Assembly (NCBI GenBank): GCA_004796375.1
Contig: QZLA01000052.1
Coordinates: forward strand, 1-55,730
Length of the DNA stretch: 55,730 nucleotides
DNA from: Desulfobacteraceae bacterium
Lineage (GTDB): Bacteria > Desulfobacterota > Desulfobacteria > Desulfobacterales > Desulfobacteraceae
Direction of reading: 5' to 3'
Positions 17,613 through 26,190 of this stretch are shown here, one piece after another (the stretch's first letter is position 1; every line of letters begins with the position of its first letter). The position numbers were made by a program, and so were the translations under genes. Below the pieces are notes generated by a model. That model was not told the origin of the DNA. It made no database searches and saw only the letters and a program-made list of their open reading frames with translations.

Positions 17613-18383
17613 CTAAACGGTCTCCTTTGAGGAATCGGTCCGGGTGGAAAGAAATGAACGGGTCAGCAGTTCTGAAATATGCATGACGGTAACCGGGATC
17701 TTTCTGCGCTTCAGGCGCCCCTCGATATTCATCAGGCAGGAGATGTCACACCCGACAACCGTATCTGCGCCGGTGGCCAGAATCTGATCGATCTTGTCAT
17801 CCAGAATGGCTGTAGAGATCTCCGGGTACTTTACTGAAAAGGTACCGCCAAAACCACAGCATCTCTGGGGCTGATCCATCTCGATAAAATCGACCCCCCT
17901 GACCTGTGAGATCAATTCCCTCGGCTGCCGGGCCACCCCTAAATTCCGGGACAAATGGCAGGAATCGTGATAGGTCACCCGGGCAGCATACCGTGCCCCG
18001 ATATCGGTGACACCCTTCACGTCCACAAGGTATTGTGTCAGTTCAAATGTTTTGGCGCCCACCCTCCTGGCCCGCTCAAGCCATTGAGGATCATCCCGGA
18101 ACAGGACCGGATACTGGTGCCGGACCATGTCCACACAGGATCCCGATGTGCTGACAATGGCTGCTGCAGATTCAAACGTCCGGATAAAATGTTTTGCCGC
18201 GGCTTCAGCGTCCCTGCGGTATCCCGAGTTAAAGGCAGGCTGTCCGCAGCAGGTCTGCTCAAGGGGGATATTCACCCCGATATCCAGATGTTCAAACAAC
18301 CTGAGCATGGCATGCCCGACCTCCGGATACATGGCATCCACCAGGCATTGCACGAAAAATGAGACAGGCGGTGTCCCAGGCAT
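17613..18383 (-). CDS. lutA: Cysteine-rich (CCG) domain protein LutA
   Basis: The 256-residue protein has two CCG domains, with CCGQPAFNSG (Cys45-Cys46) and CCGFGGTFSVKYP (Cys175-Cys176). Each CCG motif is followed by the helical pattern seen in LutA/YkgE and in heterodisulfide reductase subunit B, where it binds an unusual Fe-S cluster or substrate. GAGGAG is eight bases before the ATG, a strong ribosome site. It is the first gene of the lutABC operon, and the 200-bp upstream region is shared with the divergent secreted hydrolase gene. No clear sigma-70 promoter stands out there. Confidence 0.9.
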   Translation of the reverse strand: MPGTPPVSFFVQCLVDAMYPEVGHAMLRLFEHLDIGVNIPLEQTCCGQPAFNSGYRRDAEAAAKHFIRTFESAAAIVSTSGSCVDMVRHQYPVLFRDDPQWLERARRVGAKTFELTQYLVDVKGVTDIGARYAARVTYHDSCHLSRNLGVARQPRELISQVRGVDFIEMDQPQRCCGFGGTFSVKYPEISTAILDDKIDQILATGADTVVGCDISCLMNIEGRLKRRKIPVTVMHISELLTRSFLSTRTDSSKETV

Positions 18384-18583
18384 ATAAATTGCTCCTCATT
18401 CAATGGCAGATTCAAAGTCCTGAATATGAATACGGTCCAGAAAGAATAGGTAATTAAATCTGTCTGCAAAGTCAAGATATCTGTTCCGCCATCATTAAGC
18501 ATGATGTTAACCTCGACGTTCAAAAATTCATGCATATATTTAGGCTCAGTTCCAACCCTTCCGCAATGAAAGGAACAACCATC

Positions 18584-19330
18584 ATGAAAACTATAACTTA
18601 TATATTCATATTATTTTGTCTGGCACCGGTTGGCTTTGCAGCCCAGGGTCAAGTGGTCACCTATCATATCGACAACACCGCGTATGAAGGATATTTTATC
18701 AGTCCGTCTGAACATGCCCCCCTGGTTCTGTTGATCCATGACTGGGACGGGTTAACCGACTATGAAGTCAAACGGTCCCAAATGCTTGCAGACCTTGGAT
18801 ATGCCGTATTTTTACCCGATCTGTTCGGCAAGGGAATCCGGCCGACAGAGGTGAAGGATAAGCGGCAGCACACCGGTGAGCTGTATAAGGACCGGGCGAA
18901 AATGAGATCCTTGATGCACGGCGCGCTCAAAGAAGCAGAAAAACTTGGGGCCGATGTGAAAAATGCCGTTGCTGCAGGCTACTGTTTCGGCGGTGCTGCC
19001 GTTCTGGAGTGGGCCAGATCCGGGGAAAACCTCAAGGGGTTTGTCACGTTCCATGGCGGCCTGACAACACCTGAAGGACAGGATTACAAAAACACGACAG
19101 GTGAGATCCTGGTCCTGCATGGAACTGCCGATGCTCATATTACCATGGAGCACTTTGCCCTTCTGGCCCGTGAGTTGGAAGGCACCGGTATCGACCATGA
19201 AATGACGACCTACAGTGGGGCTCCGCATGCATTCACTGTATTCGGATCCGAACGTTACCATGAAACCGCGGACAAAAAATCGTGGGACAGGTTTGTACGT
19301 TTTTTGGCCGGAAAGCTGAATCCAAAATAA
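18584..19330 (+). CDS. Exported dienelactone-hydrolase-family protein
   Basis: Alpha/beta hydrolase of 248 residues with a signal peptide (MKTITYIFILFCLAPVGFAA), so probably periplasmic. The catalytic triad of the dienelactone hydrolase family is intact: Cys134 in GYCFGGAA, Asp183 in HGTADAHIT and His215 in GAPHAFTVF. The start at 18584 is chosen for AAAGGA ten bases upstream and the signal peptide; an upstream in-frame ATG at 18530 would spoil it. It is followed 12 bases later by an OsmC gene, forming a two-gene unit. Family members cleave lactones and esters, but many exported ones have no known substrate. Confidence 0.85.
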   Translation: MKTITYIFILFCLAPVGFAAQGQVVTYHIDNTAYEGYFISPSEHAPLVLLIHDWDGLTDYEVKRSQMLADLGYAVFLPDLFGKGIRPTEVKDKRQHTGELYKDRAKMRSLMHGALKEAEKLGADVKNAVAAGYCFGGAAVLEWARSGENLKGFVTFHGGLTTPEGQDYKNTTGEILVLHGTADAHITMEHFALLARELEGTGIDHEMTTYSGAPHAFTVFGSERYHETADKKSWDRFVRFLAGKLNPK

Positions 19331-19342
19331 AAGGGGTCTACA

Positions 19343-19750
19343 ATGAGTGATGTTGCATTGGTAAGTGTCAAAGTCGTTCAACAGGGCAAAAGCGCCTCCC
19401 AGGGGCAGACCAGGGAGCACCGGATAGACATGGACAGGCCCGAAGCCAAAGGTGGTGAGAACCGTGGCCCCATGGGCGGGGAAACATTTTTAATGGCTTT
19501 TGGCGGATGTTTCATGAGCAACCTTCTGGCAGCAGCCCAGAGCCGCAAGGTCGATCTTTCCGGTGTCACGCTGGATATCACCGGTTCCATACAGGGAACC
19601 CCTTCCAGGTTTACTGCTGTTCAGCTCAAGGTTTCAAGCGACCTGGGCGATCAGGGCACCCTCAAGAAACTGGTGACCATTGCCGAACGCGGATGCCTTG
19701 TGGCCAATACCCTTAAACCGGCAATTGACCTGGACATTGTCATTGCATAG
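19343..19750 (+). CDS. OsmC-family peroxide-reducing protein
   Basis: Small 135-residue protein with the OsmC/Ohr fold. The two redox cysteines are Cys56 (FGGCFMSNLL) and Cys118 (ERGCLVANTL), placed as in OsmC and YhfA-type proteins that reduce organic hydroperoxides. Length is typical. AAAGGGG lies before the start, and the gene is coupled to the upstream secreted hydrolase. It ends in front of a strong hairpin between convergent genes. Confidence 0.85.
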   Translation: MSDVALVSVKVVQQGKSASQGQTREHRIDMDRPEAKGGENRGPMGGETFLMAFGGCFMSNLLAAAQSRKVDLSGVTLDITGSIQGTPSRFTAVQLKVSSDLGDQGTLKKLVTIAERGCLVANTLKPAIDLDIVIA

Positions 19751-19784
19751 CTAGTGACATTGCGTGCTCGCAGGCATTAGAAGG

Positions 19785-19826
19785 CCAGCTGCCCGGCCTT
19801 TATGGGCCTAACGGCCGGACAGCTGG
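19785..19826. terminator. Bidirectional hairpin between convergent osmC and acr3 genes
   Basis: Arms at 19785-19798 and 19813-19826 match at 13 of 14 positions around a 14-base loop, giving a very stable GC-rich stem. It lies midway between the two convergent stop codons. No long T run flanks it on either side, so it could work as a weak two-way terminator or as an end-stabilising structure. Confidence 0.65.
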
Positions 19827-19853
19827 TGAATATCGCTCGATGGATTCAGATGT

Positions 19854-21032
19854 TTAAGCGGTAAACCAGTGGGTTGTCCGTTTGCAGAATCCCACCAGCA
19901 TCAGCATGACCGGCACCTCGATCAGCACCCCGACCACTGTGGCCAGGGCTGCGCCTGATGACAAACCGAACAGCATGACCGCGGTCGCAATGGCCACTTC
20001 AAAATGGTTGGACGCCCCGATCATGGCCGCAGGCGCGGCATCCTCATATTTGAGCTTCATCACTCTTGCCGCTCCATATCCCAGGGCAAAGATCAGAACC
20101 GTCTGGATAAACAGAGGAATGGCGATCCATAGGATGGTCAACGGGTTGGCCGTGATCACATCCCCCTTGAAACTGAACAGCAGGACCAGTGTCAGCAGCA
20201 ATGCACTGATGGTGACCGGCGTCAGGACCCCTAAAAATTTTTCCTTGAACCAGGTCTCTCCTTTGGCACTGATAATCCACCGTCGTGAAAAGTACCCGGC
20301 CACCAGGGGCAGGGCCACATAGATTGAAACCGATAACAGCAGTGCCTGCCAGGGAATGGGGAGCTTGCCCACACCCAGGAGAAAGCCGCCCAGAACGCCG
20401 TACAACACCAGCATGGTCAACGAATTCAGTGCCACCATTACCAGGGTGAGGCCATCATTGCCCCGCGACAGGTATCCCCATACCAGTACCATGGCGGTAC
20501 AGGGTGCGATGCCCAATAGGATGCATCCTGCAAAATAGCTTCTCCACAGGGGAACCTGGAGCATTTTTATCCCGTCATGGAGAACCACCACGCCAGCACC
20601 GTGGCTGGCGCCCACGGGCAGGTCCAGCCCGAAGGGAAGCTTCACCAGATCCATGGCTTCTGCGCCGATGAAAGATTTAAGCAAAAACCCGAGGAAGAAG
20701 ATTGAAATGGCATACATGGTAAAGGGTTTGATGCACCAGTTCAACACCAGGGTGAGAAACACCGGTTTACCGCTTTTCCCCGCCTTGATCACCGATGCAA
20801 AATCGATCTTGACCATGATGGGGTACATCATGAAAAAGAGACACACGGCAATGGGGATGGACACCACGGGTGCCCCGTTCACGTTAATGGACATTCCGTC
20901 AAGGGCCTTGGCCAGGCCCGGTGCAATTTTTCCAAGAGCGATCCCTCCGACGATACATAAACCGACCCAGACCGTCAGGTAGCGTTCAAACACGCTGGTC
21001 ATTTTCCGGTCGTTTTCCACTGCAGTACTCAT
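19854..21032 (-). CDS. acr3: Arsenite efflux transporter, ACR3 family
   Basis: Inner-membrane carrier of 392 residues with about ten membrane segments. It matches the ACR3 family of the BART superfamily, with the conserved Cys100 in [12 protein letters not shown] (essential for arsenite transport in studied members), [15 protein letters not shown], and [13 protein letters not shown] near residue 340. It exports As(III) using the proton gradient. It is the last gene of arsR-arsC-acr3, 22 bases after arsC, with AAGGAG upstream. Regulation is expected through the arsR-controlled promoter. Confidence 0.92.
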   Translation of the reverse strand: MSTAVENDRKMTSVFERYLTVWVGLCIVGGIALGKIAPGLAKALDGMSINVNGAPVVSIPIAVCLFFMMYPIMVKIDFASVIKAGKSGKPVFLTLVLNWCIKPFTMYAISIFFLGFLLKSFIGAEAMDLVKLPFGLDLPVGASHGAGVVVLHDGIKMLQVPLWRSYFAGCILLGIAPCTAMVLVWGYLSRGNDGLTLVMVALNSLTMLVLYGVLGGFLLGVGKLPIPWQALLLSVSIYVALPLVAGYFSRRWIISAKGETWFKEKFLGVLTPVTISALLLTLVLLFSFKGDVITANPLTILWIAIPLFIQTVLIFALGYGAARVMKLKYEDAAPAAMIGASNHFEVAIATAVMLFGLSSGAALATVVGVLIEVPVMLMLVGFCKRTTHWFTA

Positions 21033-21054
21033 TCTCCCTGTTTCTCCTTATCTT

Positions 21055-21501
21055 CTAGTTCATTATGTTATCAGGCATCTGTTCGACAAATGCCTTAATT
21101 TCATCCCTGACCCTGCGGTAGCAGTCCAACTGCTCTTCTTTGCCCGCACCCTCCTGTTCCAGATCTTTCGCCAGTTTCGGAGGGTCGTCGAACCCCACAT
21201 GAATCACCCGGCACTTGCGCGGAAAATAGGGACAGGTTTCATGGGCATGACCGCACACCGTGACCACAACATCCAGGGGCAGATCCATAAATTCCCCCAC
21301 GAGCTTGGACTTATGACCGGAAATGTCCACGCCGGCCTCTGCCATGACCTGAACCGCATCCGGGTTCAGTCCATGGGTTTCCACGCCGGCTGAATATGCT
21401 TCAATGACATCTCCTTTCAAAGCGCGGGTCCACCCTTCAGCCATCTGGCTTCGACAGGAATTGCCTGTACACAAAAACAGTACCCTGAGTTTTTCTTCCA
21501 T
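21055..21501 (-). CDS. arsC: Arsenate reductase, thioredoxin-coupled low-molecular-weight phosphatase type
   Basis: Enzyme of 148 residues with the phosphatase-like loop CTGNSCRS (Cys11 nucleophile, Cys16) and the relay cysteines Cys83 and Cys90 in CGHAHETC. This places it in the thioredoxin-linked ArsC class rather than the glutaredoxin class. It reduces As(V) to As(III) for export by ACR3. The ATG at 21501 is chosen because AGGA lies eight bases upstream; an ATG nine bases earlier overlaps that site. Thioredoxin-like proteins encoded in the divergent arm could be linked to its recycling, though those with signal peptides would be on the wrong side of the membrane. Confidence 0.92.
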   Translation of the reverse strand: MEEKLRVLFLCTGNSCRSQMAEGWTRALKGDVIEAYSAGVETHGLNPDAVQVMAEAGVDISGHKSKLVGEFMDLPLDVVVTVCGHAHETCPYFPRKCRVIHVGFDDPPKLAKDLEQEGAGKEEQLDCYRRVRDEIKAFVEQMPDNIMN

Positions 21502-21532
21502 CGGTATCATCCTTTTCTCATCTCAAACCGGT

Positions 21533-21913
21533 TTAGGTGTCCGAACAGTCCGTACCTCTTTTCTGTTTCCGGCAAAGATCCTCACAAGGAATCCTGAGTA
21601 TCTGATCCACTGTATCAAGATCCTGAGACCACTGGTCTGACCGCCCAAACTGCTGCCTGATCCATGCCAGTAATGGTTCCAGGTTCTTATTGTCCGGGTT
21701 GAGCCTGAAATAGATCCATCGTCCCTGCCTCCGGTTTTTAAGTACCCCGGCCTGCACCATTATCCCCAAGTGCCTGGATACGGTAGCACCGGCCAACTGC
21801 AGAAGCTCTGTGATCTGGCAGGCACACAACTCACTGTGGGTCAGCAGTACTCCGACAATTCTGAGCCGGTTCCTGTCGGACAGCGCTTTAAAAATTGATA
21901 ATGTGGCTTCCAT
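21533..21913 (-). CDS. arsR: ArsR-family metalloregulator, first gene of arsR-arsC-acr3
   Basis: A 126-residue winged-helix repressor. The helix-turn-helix is ELLQLAGATVSRHLGIMVQAG, and ELCACQ just before it (Cys30 and Cys32) is the classical As(III) site of ArsR-type repressors. A C-terminal tail has extra cysteines (PCEDLC and CSDT) that might add a ligand. It is first in the minus-strand operon, and its own start lies beside an inverted repeat next to the promoter. It should release DNA when As(III) or Sb(III) binds. Confidence 0.9.
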   Translation of the reverse strand: MEATLSIFKALSDRNRLRIVGVLLTHSELCACQITELLQLAGATVSRHLGIMVQAGVLKNRRQGRWIYFRLNPDNKNLEPLLAWIRQQFGRSDQWSQDLDTVDQILRIPCEDLCRKQKRGTDCSDT

Positions 21914-21932
21914 TGATTAATCATTTTTACAA

Positions 21933-21977
21933 TTAGCTAAATGGCTAAATAATAGGATGCCTGCCTGACCCCGTCAA
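21933..21977 (-). promoter_or_regulatory. Promoter and likely operator of arsR-arsC-acr3
   Basis: On the minus strand TTGACG (21977-21972) and TATTAT (21954-21949) are spaced by exactly 17 bp, near-consensus sigma-70. Directly after the -10 is TTAGC-N6-GCTAA (21933-21948), an inverted repeat placed over the transcription start, as expected for an ArsR operator. Confidence 0.7.
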
Positions 21978-22069
21978 TCCATGAATCAATAATTAATAAG
22001 ATTCTAGCACACCGCCACTGTCTTCCGGCACATGGGAACACCTCAATTCGATTTTTATGGAAACCTCCC

Positions 22070-22098
22070 TTGACAGACCCCATCTATATCGCTATATT
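22070..22098 (+). promoter_or_regulatory. Sigma-70 promoter with TATAT repeats, second arsR operon
   Basis: TTGACA (22070-22075) and TATATT (22093-22098) with a 17-bp spacer make one of the best sigma-70 promoters in the window. TATAT occurs at 22085-22089 and again at 22093-22097, so the repeat covers the spacer end and the -10. This is where an ArsR/SmtB-type repressor would block polymerase. It drives the gene starting at 22129. Confidence 0.72.
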
Positions 22099-22128
22099 CC
22101 ATTTTAACGATTTATAAGGAACAGAAAC

Positions 22129-22476
22129 ATGAAATCATTTATCAAAGTAATGAAAGCCCTGTCAGACCCCAACCGGGTCAAGATGATGAAAATGCTCCAG
22201 CACAAGCCGCTGTGTGTATGTGAAATTAAGGAAGCCCTTGGTATTGCCCAGTCTACGGCCAGCAAGCATCTGAAAATCCTTGAGGATGCGGAGCTGGTGG
22301 ATAGTTTTAAAGACGGCTTATGGGTAAACTACTCGCTTTCTGACGGCAGTGGATCCCCCTATTCAGCCTGTATGATTGGAAACCTGAAACACTGGCTGGA
22401 TGAGGAGTCAGACATTAAAGCCATCACCGATATACTGCCTGACATTGACCGGTTAAAAATTGTGTCCGACGGGTAA
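22129..22476 (+). CDS. ArsR-family metalloregulator of the redox/permease operon
   Basis: A 115-residue winged-helix repressor with DNA-reading helix IAQSTASKHLKILEDAEL and the metal-sensing pair Cys28/Cys30 in PLCVCEI. It is a different gene from the divergent arsR, with low visible similarity outside the shared fold, so it may answer to another ligand such as methylated arsenic or another thiophilic metal. TAAGGA lies seven bases ahead of the start. It heads an eight-gene plus-strand run that continues with an ArsP-like permease and thiol-redox proteins. Confidence 0.9.
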   Translation: MKSFIKVMKALSDPNRVKMMKMLQHKPLCVCEIKEALGIAQSTASKHLKILEDAELVDSFKDGLWVNYSLSDGSGSPYSACMIGNLKHWLDEESDIKAITDILPDIDRLKIVSDG

Positions 22477-22530
22477 TTCAATCCTATTAAAATCGACCTT
22501 CAACGATATATAAACCATACTGGAGTAACC

Positions 22531-23598
22531 ATGAGTTCACACACCGCCCAACCTGATCCGGTTGGAAAAAAAGCACATATGATGATGGGCCTGACCCTGA
22601 TACTCGGAGCGGCTGCCACGGTATTGTGGTGGCTGATCTATCAATCCCTGCCCGGGTTGTCCCGATGGCTGACTTACCACCTGCTGCCGTTAAAAAACGG
22701 GTCCCACCTGGGGGCATCTGTGGAGTTTTTTCTCTACGACACCCCCAAAGTGATGATGCTGCTGGTCCTGGTGGTTTTTGGCGTCGGCATCATCCGTAGT
22801 TTTTTCACCCCTGAAAAAACCCGGGCATTCCTGTCCGGGAAAAGCGAGCTGGCCGGTAACGTGATGGCCGCCCTGCTGGGTATTGTCACCCCGTTCTGCT
22901 CATGCTCTGCTGTACCCTTGTTTATCGGGTTTGTCACGGCTGGCGTCCCTTTAGGGGTGACCTTTTCTTTTCTGATTGCCGCCCCCATGGTGAATGAGAT
23001 CGCCCTGGGCCTTTTGTACGGACTCTTGGGGTGGAAGGTCGCAGCCATCTATTTGGGAACCGGCCTGTTTATTGCCATTTTCTCCGGATGGGTGATCGGC
23101 CGGTTGAAGCTTGAGCACCAGATTGAAGACTGGGTGACGGCCAATCCGGCTGCTGCCGTATCCCTTGAAGAGGAACAGATGACCTGGAATGACCGCCTGG
23201 TCTACGGCTGGGAGGCGGTAAAGGAGATCATCGGCCGTGTGTGGATTTACGTTATTCTGGGCATTGCCGTCGGCGCAGGGATTCACGGGTTTGTGCCCGA
23301 GGGGGTTATGGCGTCCATCATGGGTAAAGGCTCCTGGTGGTCCGTCCCCCTCTCAGTGACGATCGGGATCCCCATGTATTCCAACGCAGCCGGCGTGATC
23401 CCCGTGGTGGAAGCCCTGCTGGGCAAAGGCGCGGCCCTGGGCTCCGTCCTGGCATTCATGATGAGTGTGATTGCCCTGTCCCTGCCTGAAATGGTAATCC
23501 TTAGAAAAGTACTCAAGCCCAGGCTCATTGCCGTGTTCATTGGTGTGGTCGCCTGCGGGATACTCTTTGTGGGCTACCTGTTCAATATGATTTTATAG
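22531..23598 (+). CDS. Permease of the ArsP/SO_0444 (PF03773-like) family
   Basis: A 355-residue membrane protein with about eight membrane segments and a central cytoplasmic loop (about residues 190-225). The conserved TPFCSCSAVPLFIGF (Cys123, Cys125) is the family signature. Members include ArsP, which exports trivalent methylarsenicals, and others proposed to export copper, zinc or sulfur compounds. Position behind an ArsR gene and opposite the ars operon favours arsenic, but the substrate is inferred. GGAG lies five bases before the start. Confidence 0.85.
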   Translation: MSSHTAQPDPVGKKAHMMMGLTLILGAAATVLWWLIYQSLPGLSRWLTYHLLPLKNGSHLGASVEFFLYDTPKVMMLLVLVVFGVGIIRSFFTPEKTRAFLSGKSELAGNVMAALLGIVTPFCSCSAVPLFIGFVTAGVPLGVTFSFLIAAPMVNEIALGLLYGLLGWKVAAIYLGTGLFIAIFSGWVIGRLKLEHQIEDWVTANPAAAVSLEEEQMTWNDRLVYGWEAVKEIIGRVWIYVILGIAVGAGIHGFVPEGVMASIMGKGSWWSVPLSVTIGIPMYSNAAGVIPVVEALLGKGAALGSVLAFMMSVIALSLPEMVILRKVLKPRLIAVFIGVVACGILFVGYLFNMIL

Positions 23599-23629
23599 TA
23601 ATTTGGAATTTAGCTTAGAGGAGGTTATG

Positions 23630-23863
23630 ATGGAGATTAAAGTGTTAGGGCCCGGATGTGCCAAATGCACAAAAACGGAGAAACTGGTCCAGGAGGTGGT
23701 TCGGGAGAACAATGTGGATGCCAGTGTTGAAAAAGTCACGGATATGATGCAGATCGCCTCCTATGGGGTATTCGGCACCCCTTCCGTTATTGTCGACGGT
23801 GAGGTGAAATGCTCAGGCAAGGTCCCCAAAAAGGATGAAATTAAATCCTGGATCACACAGTAA
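23630..23863 (+). CDS. Small redox-active disulfide protein (thioredoxin fold)
   Basis: A 77-residue cytoplasmic thioredoxin-like protein with the active-site GPGCAKCTK (Cys10, Cys13) right after the first strand and the cis-Pro region VFGTPSVIVDGEV. It resembles the archaeal/bacterial small disulfide proteins (MTH895 type) often found beside ArsP-like permeases. The ribosome site AGAGGAGG precedes two adjacent ATGs (23627 and 23630). I take the second because its spacing is better. It could deliver electrons to, or hold a thiophilic substrate for, the permease. Confidence 0.85.
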   Translation: MEIKVLGPGCAKCTKTEKLVQEVVRENNVDASVEKVTDMMQIASYGVFGTPSVIVDGEVKCSGKVPKKDEIKSWITQ

Positions 23864-23883
23864 ATTATCATTAGGTAATAACT

Positions 23884-24276
23884 ATGAAACTTTGTAAAAT
23901 CGGCTTGACGGCCCTCATAGTACTCCTCATATTGGGTTCGAACGGTATGGCCGGAGATTTCTCAAAGGTGCCTGCCAAAGGAATGGTGACCATGATTGAC
24001 CTGGGGGCCAAGAAATGTATCCCCTGTAAAATGATGGCACCGATCCTGACCAAATTGGAAAAAGCGTATCAGGGAAAGGCGGATATCGTGTTTATCGATG
24101 TCTGGAAAAACAGGGAACAGGCCCCCAGGTTCAGGATTAAGGCGATCCCGACCCAGATATTTTTCGACCCTTCGGGAAAAGAGGTATTTCGCCATGTCGG
24201 GTTCTTTGATGAAAAATCGATCATTGAGCAGCTGACCCGAATGGGCGTGGAAAAACCGGAAGGAATTGATGGTTAA
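23884..24276 (+). CDS. Exported thioredoxin-family protein
   Basis: A 130-residue protein with an N-terminal signal sequence (about residues 5-23) followed by a thioredoxin domain. The active site is Cys45-Ile-Pro-Cys48 in GAKKCIPCKMM, and the cis-Pro loop is KAIPTQIFF. It should act in the periplasm, reducing or oxidising disulfides, probably fed by the CcdA-like membrane protein encoded two genes later. It starts 20 bases after the previous stop with only a weak ribosome site. Confidence 0.85.
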   Translation: MKLCKIGLTALIVLLILGSNGMAGDFSKVPAKGMVTMIDLGAKKCIPCKMMAPILTKLEKAYQGKADIVFIDVWKNREQAPRFRIKAIPTQIFFDPSGKEVFRHVGFFDEKSIIEQLTRMGVEKPEGIDG

Positions 24277-24300
24277 TCAGAAAGTGATGGATTAAGATTG

Positions 24301-24894
24301 ATGATGATGCTGAATGTAAAAATCAAAGGGTTGTTTCTCCTGCTCACGCTCATTCTGGCAGTCGCACCCGCCGGCGCTGAGTATGTTAAAGCGCTAAACC
24401 CGTCATGTGATGTATGCCCGGTGGTAATTGCCTATAACGGCCAGGAATCCAGAGCGATCCTGGGAGAAAAAGGGCTGACTGCCGTCCGTAATATAGAGAA
24501 GGCGTTTCCAAAAAAGGCCGTGATGATTGATATAGACGGAATCAAAGCACCGGGGCCGGAGATCGGAAACAGGGACGGATATGAGATCAGGGTCTTTATC
24601 TATCCGCACTTAATCGTCATGTCCACCATTCAGGATGCATCCGCCCTGAAAATCCATACCGATTATCAGAATCTGGTCACCGACCCTCTGGCATGGCGCC
24701 CTGAAATTCATCTGTCTCCGGCCAAAAAGATTCAGATCAACATGACCGACAGCCTGGAGGATGCCTGGGTGAAGTTTGGCCTGACCCGGATCCATAGCCA
24801 TGTCAATGACCAGGTTCAAAACGCCAAATGGGAAGAAAAACTGGCGGCCTTCATCATCGAAAACCTGATGATAGCGATTGAACACCAGTTTTAA
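24301..24894 (+). CDS. Exported protein of unknown function with a CxxC motif
   Basis: I do not recognise this 197-residue protein. A signal peptide (about residues 6-25, ending APAGAEYV) predicts export. The mature part begins with NPSCDVCPVV, a Cys-x-x-Cys pair in a non-thioredoxin setting, and then mixed alpha/beta sequence with no further Cys. The ATG triplet at 24301-24309 gives several possible starts, with a weak ribosome site. Its position between a periplasmic thioredoxin and a CcdA-like carrier suggests it may be the client or partner of that redox relay. No function is claimed. Confidence 0.75.
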   Translation: MMMLNVKIKGLFLLLTLILAVAPAGAEYVKALNPSCDVCPVVIAYNGQESRAILGEKGLTAVRNIEKAFPKKAVMIDIDGIKAPGPEIGNRDGYEIRVFIYPHLIVMSTIQDASALKIHTDYQNLVTDPLAWRPEIHLSPAKKIQINMTDSLEDAWVKFGLTRIHSHVNDQVQNAKWEEKLAAFIIENLMIAIEHQF

Positions 24895-24914
24895 CCTATC
24901 AGTAAGGCTTTATT

Positions 24915-25616
24915 ATGCTCGATCAATTTTTTATCCTTGTTAACCAGTGGATGGCTTCCGGGGTCCTGCTGGCAGCCCTTGGCTGCTTTATCTGGGGGGT
25001 GGTCAGTGTCCTGTTCAGCCCCTGTCACCTAGCATCCATCCCCTTGATCGTCGGATACGTGGGCGGGCAGGAAAAGATGGTCAATCCCCGCCAGGCTGCG
25101 TTCTATTCCATCAGCTTTACCACGGGCCTGTTCATTACCATCGCATTCATCGGAATCATCTGCGCCCTGCTCGGACGGATGTTGGGAGATGTGGGCAATT
25201 ACTGGCAGATCCTCGTCGGCATCGTCCTGATATGGGTGGCCTTAGGCATGCTGGGGGTTGAAAAATGCGCCATGTCAGGCAGCCTGCTGTACCGGTTGAA
25301 CCTGAAGGGCATGACCGGTGCATTTGGCCTGGGACTGGCTTACGGTGTTCTCTCCGGATCCTGCACATTCGGGTTTATCGCCCCCATCCTGGCCATCATC
25401 ACGGTCCAGGAAAAAGTGGCCACCGGAATGTTGTACATTGTCCTGTTCGGACTGGGTCACTGCTTACCCATCGTTATTGCCGGCAGTTCTACCGCTGCTG
25501 TGAAAAAGCTGCTTGAAAACAGCACCTGGGCCCATGCGGGCCAGTGGTTCAGAAAGTTGGCCGGGTCCACCATCGGGGTGATCGGCATCTATTTTATTGT
25601 AACCCCTTTCCTGTAA
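24915..25616 (+). CDS. CcdA-like transmembrane thiol electron carrier (DsbD/CcdA family)
   Basis: A 233-residue membrane protein with six predicted segments. The family pair of redox cysteines is present: Cys37 in LFSPCHLASIPLIVGY and Cys150 in LSGSCTFGFIAPILA. CcdA proteins pass reducing equivalents from cytoplasmic thioredoxin across the membrane to periplasmic thiol proteins, best known in cytochrome c maturation. Here the immediate neighbours are a periplasmic thioredoxin and a rhodanese rather than cytochrome c genes, so a dedicated periplasmic redox circuit is the better guess. Confidence 0.88.
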   Translation: MLDQFFILVNQWMASGVLLAALGCFIWGVVSVLFSPCHLASIPLIVGYVGGQEKMVNPRQAAFYSISFTTGLFITIAFIGIICALLGRMLGDVGNYWQILVGIVLIWVALGMLGVEKCAMSGSLLYRLNLKGMTGAFGLGLAYGVLSGSCTFGFIAPILAIITVQEKVATGMLYIVLFGLGHCLPIVIAGSSTAAVKKLLENSTWAHAGQWFRKLAGSTIGVIGIYFIVTPFL

Positions 25617-25632
25617 CCAATTAAGTTTGAAC

Positions 25633-26166
25633 ATGGACACAAAGCGATCAATCATGTCAGATTCACACCCTACTGCCCCAATCGCCCGGGTACCGGCCCT
25701 CTTACGGCAGGTCATCTATATTCTTGTTCTGTCCGCCCTTGTCGGATTCATGGTCAATACCTTCCGGCCCGGCGGCGGGATACCGCTCATAGGAGACTTC
25801 TCCGAAGATGCCCGCTTCACCGACGGCACCGGAGAATCAATGGTGATCACCCTGCATGATGCCACCCGGGCATGGCAGGAGAACCGTGTGCTGTTTCTGG
25901 ATGCCCGGTCACCCGATCTGTTTGCACAGGGACATATCAAAGGTGCCAAAAACCTCCCATGGCAGGATGTTGACAACTATTTCATGGAGATCATTGACGG
26001 GCTTGCAAGCGACGCCCTGATTATCAGCTATTGTGATGGGGAAACCTGTGAGCTGAGCCATGATTTGTCCCTGTTTCTCAAGGATATGGGCTTTCCCAAT
26101 GCAAAAGTACTGGTCAATGGCTGGACGGTTTGGCAGGAGCAGGGTTTGCCCGTAGAAGGGTCCTAA
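25633..26166 (+). CDS. Membrane-anchored rhodanese-domain protein
   Basis: The protein has 177 residues from this start, with one membrane helix (about residues 26-44) followed by a single rhodanese domain exposed to the periplasm. The active-site loop is YCDGETCELS (Cys134, with a second Cys139), and LDARSPDLFAQGHIKGAKNL is the domain entry motif. It could move sulfane sulfur or act as a persulfide-handling partner of the neighbouring redox proteins. Start choice is uncertain: ATGs at 25633 and 25654 are both possible. Confidence 0.83.
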   Translation: MDTKRSIMSDSHPTAPIARVPALLRQVIYILVLSALVGFMVNTFRPGGGIPLIGDFSEDARFTDGTGESMVITLHDATRAWQENRVLFLDARSPDLFAQGHIKGAKNLPWQDVDNYFMEIIDGLASDALIISYCDGETCELSHDLSLFLKDMGFPNAKVLVNGWTVWQEQGLPVEGS

Positions 26167-26190
26167 GTTATTACCAAGAGAGATTCAATC

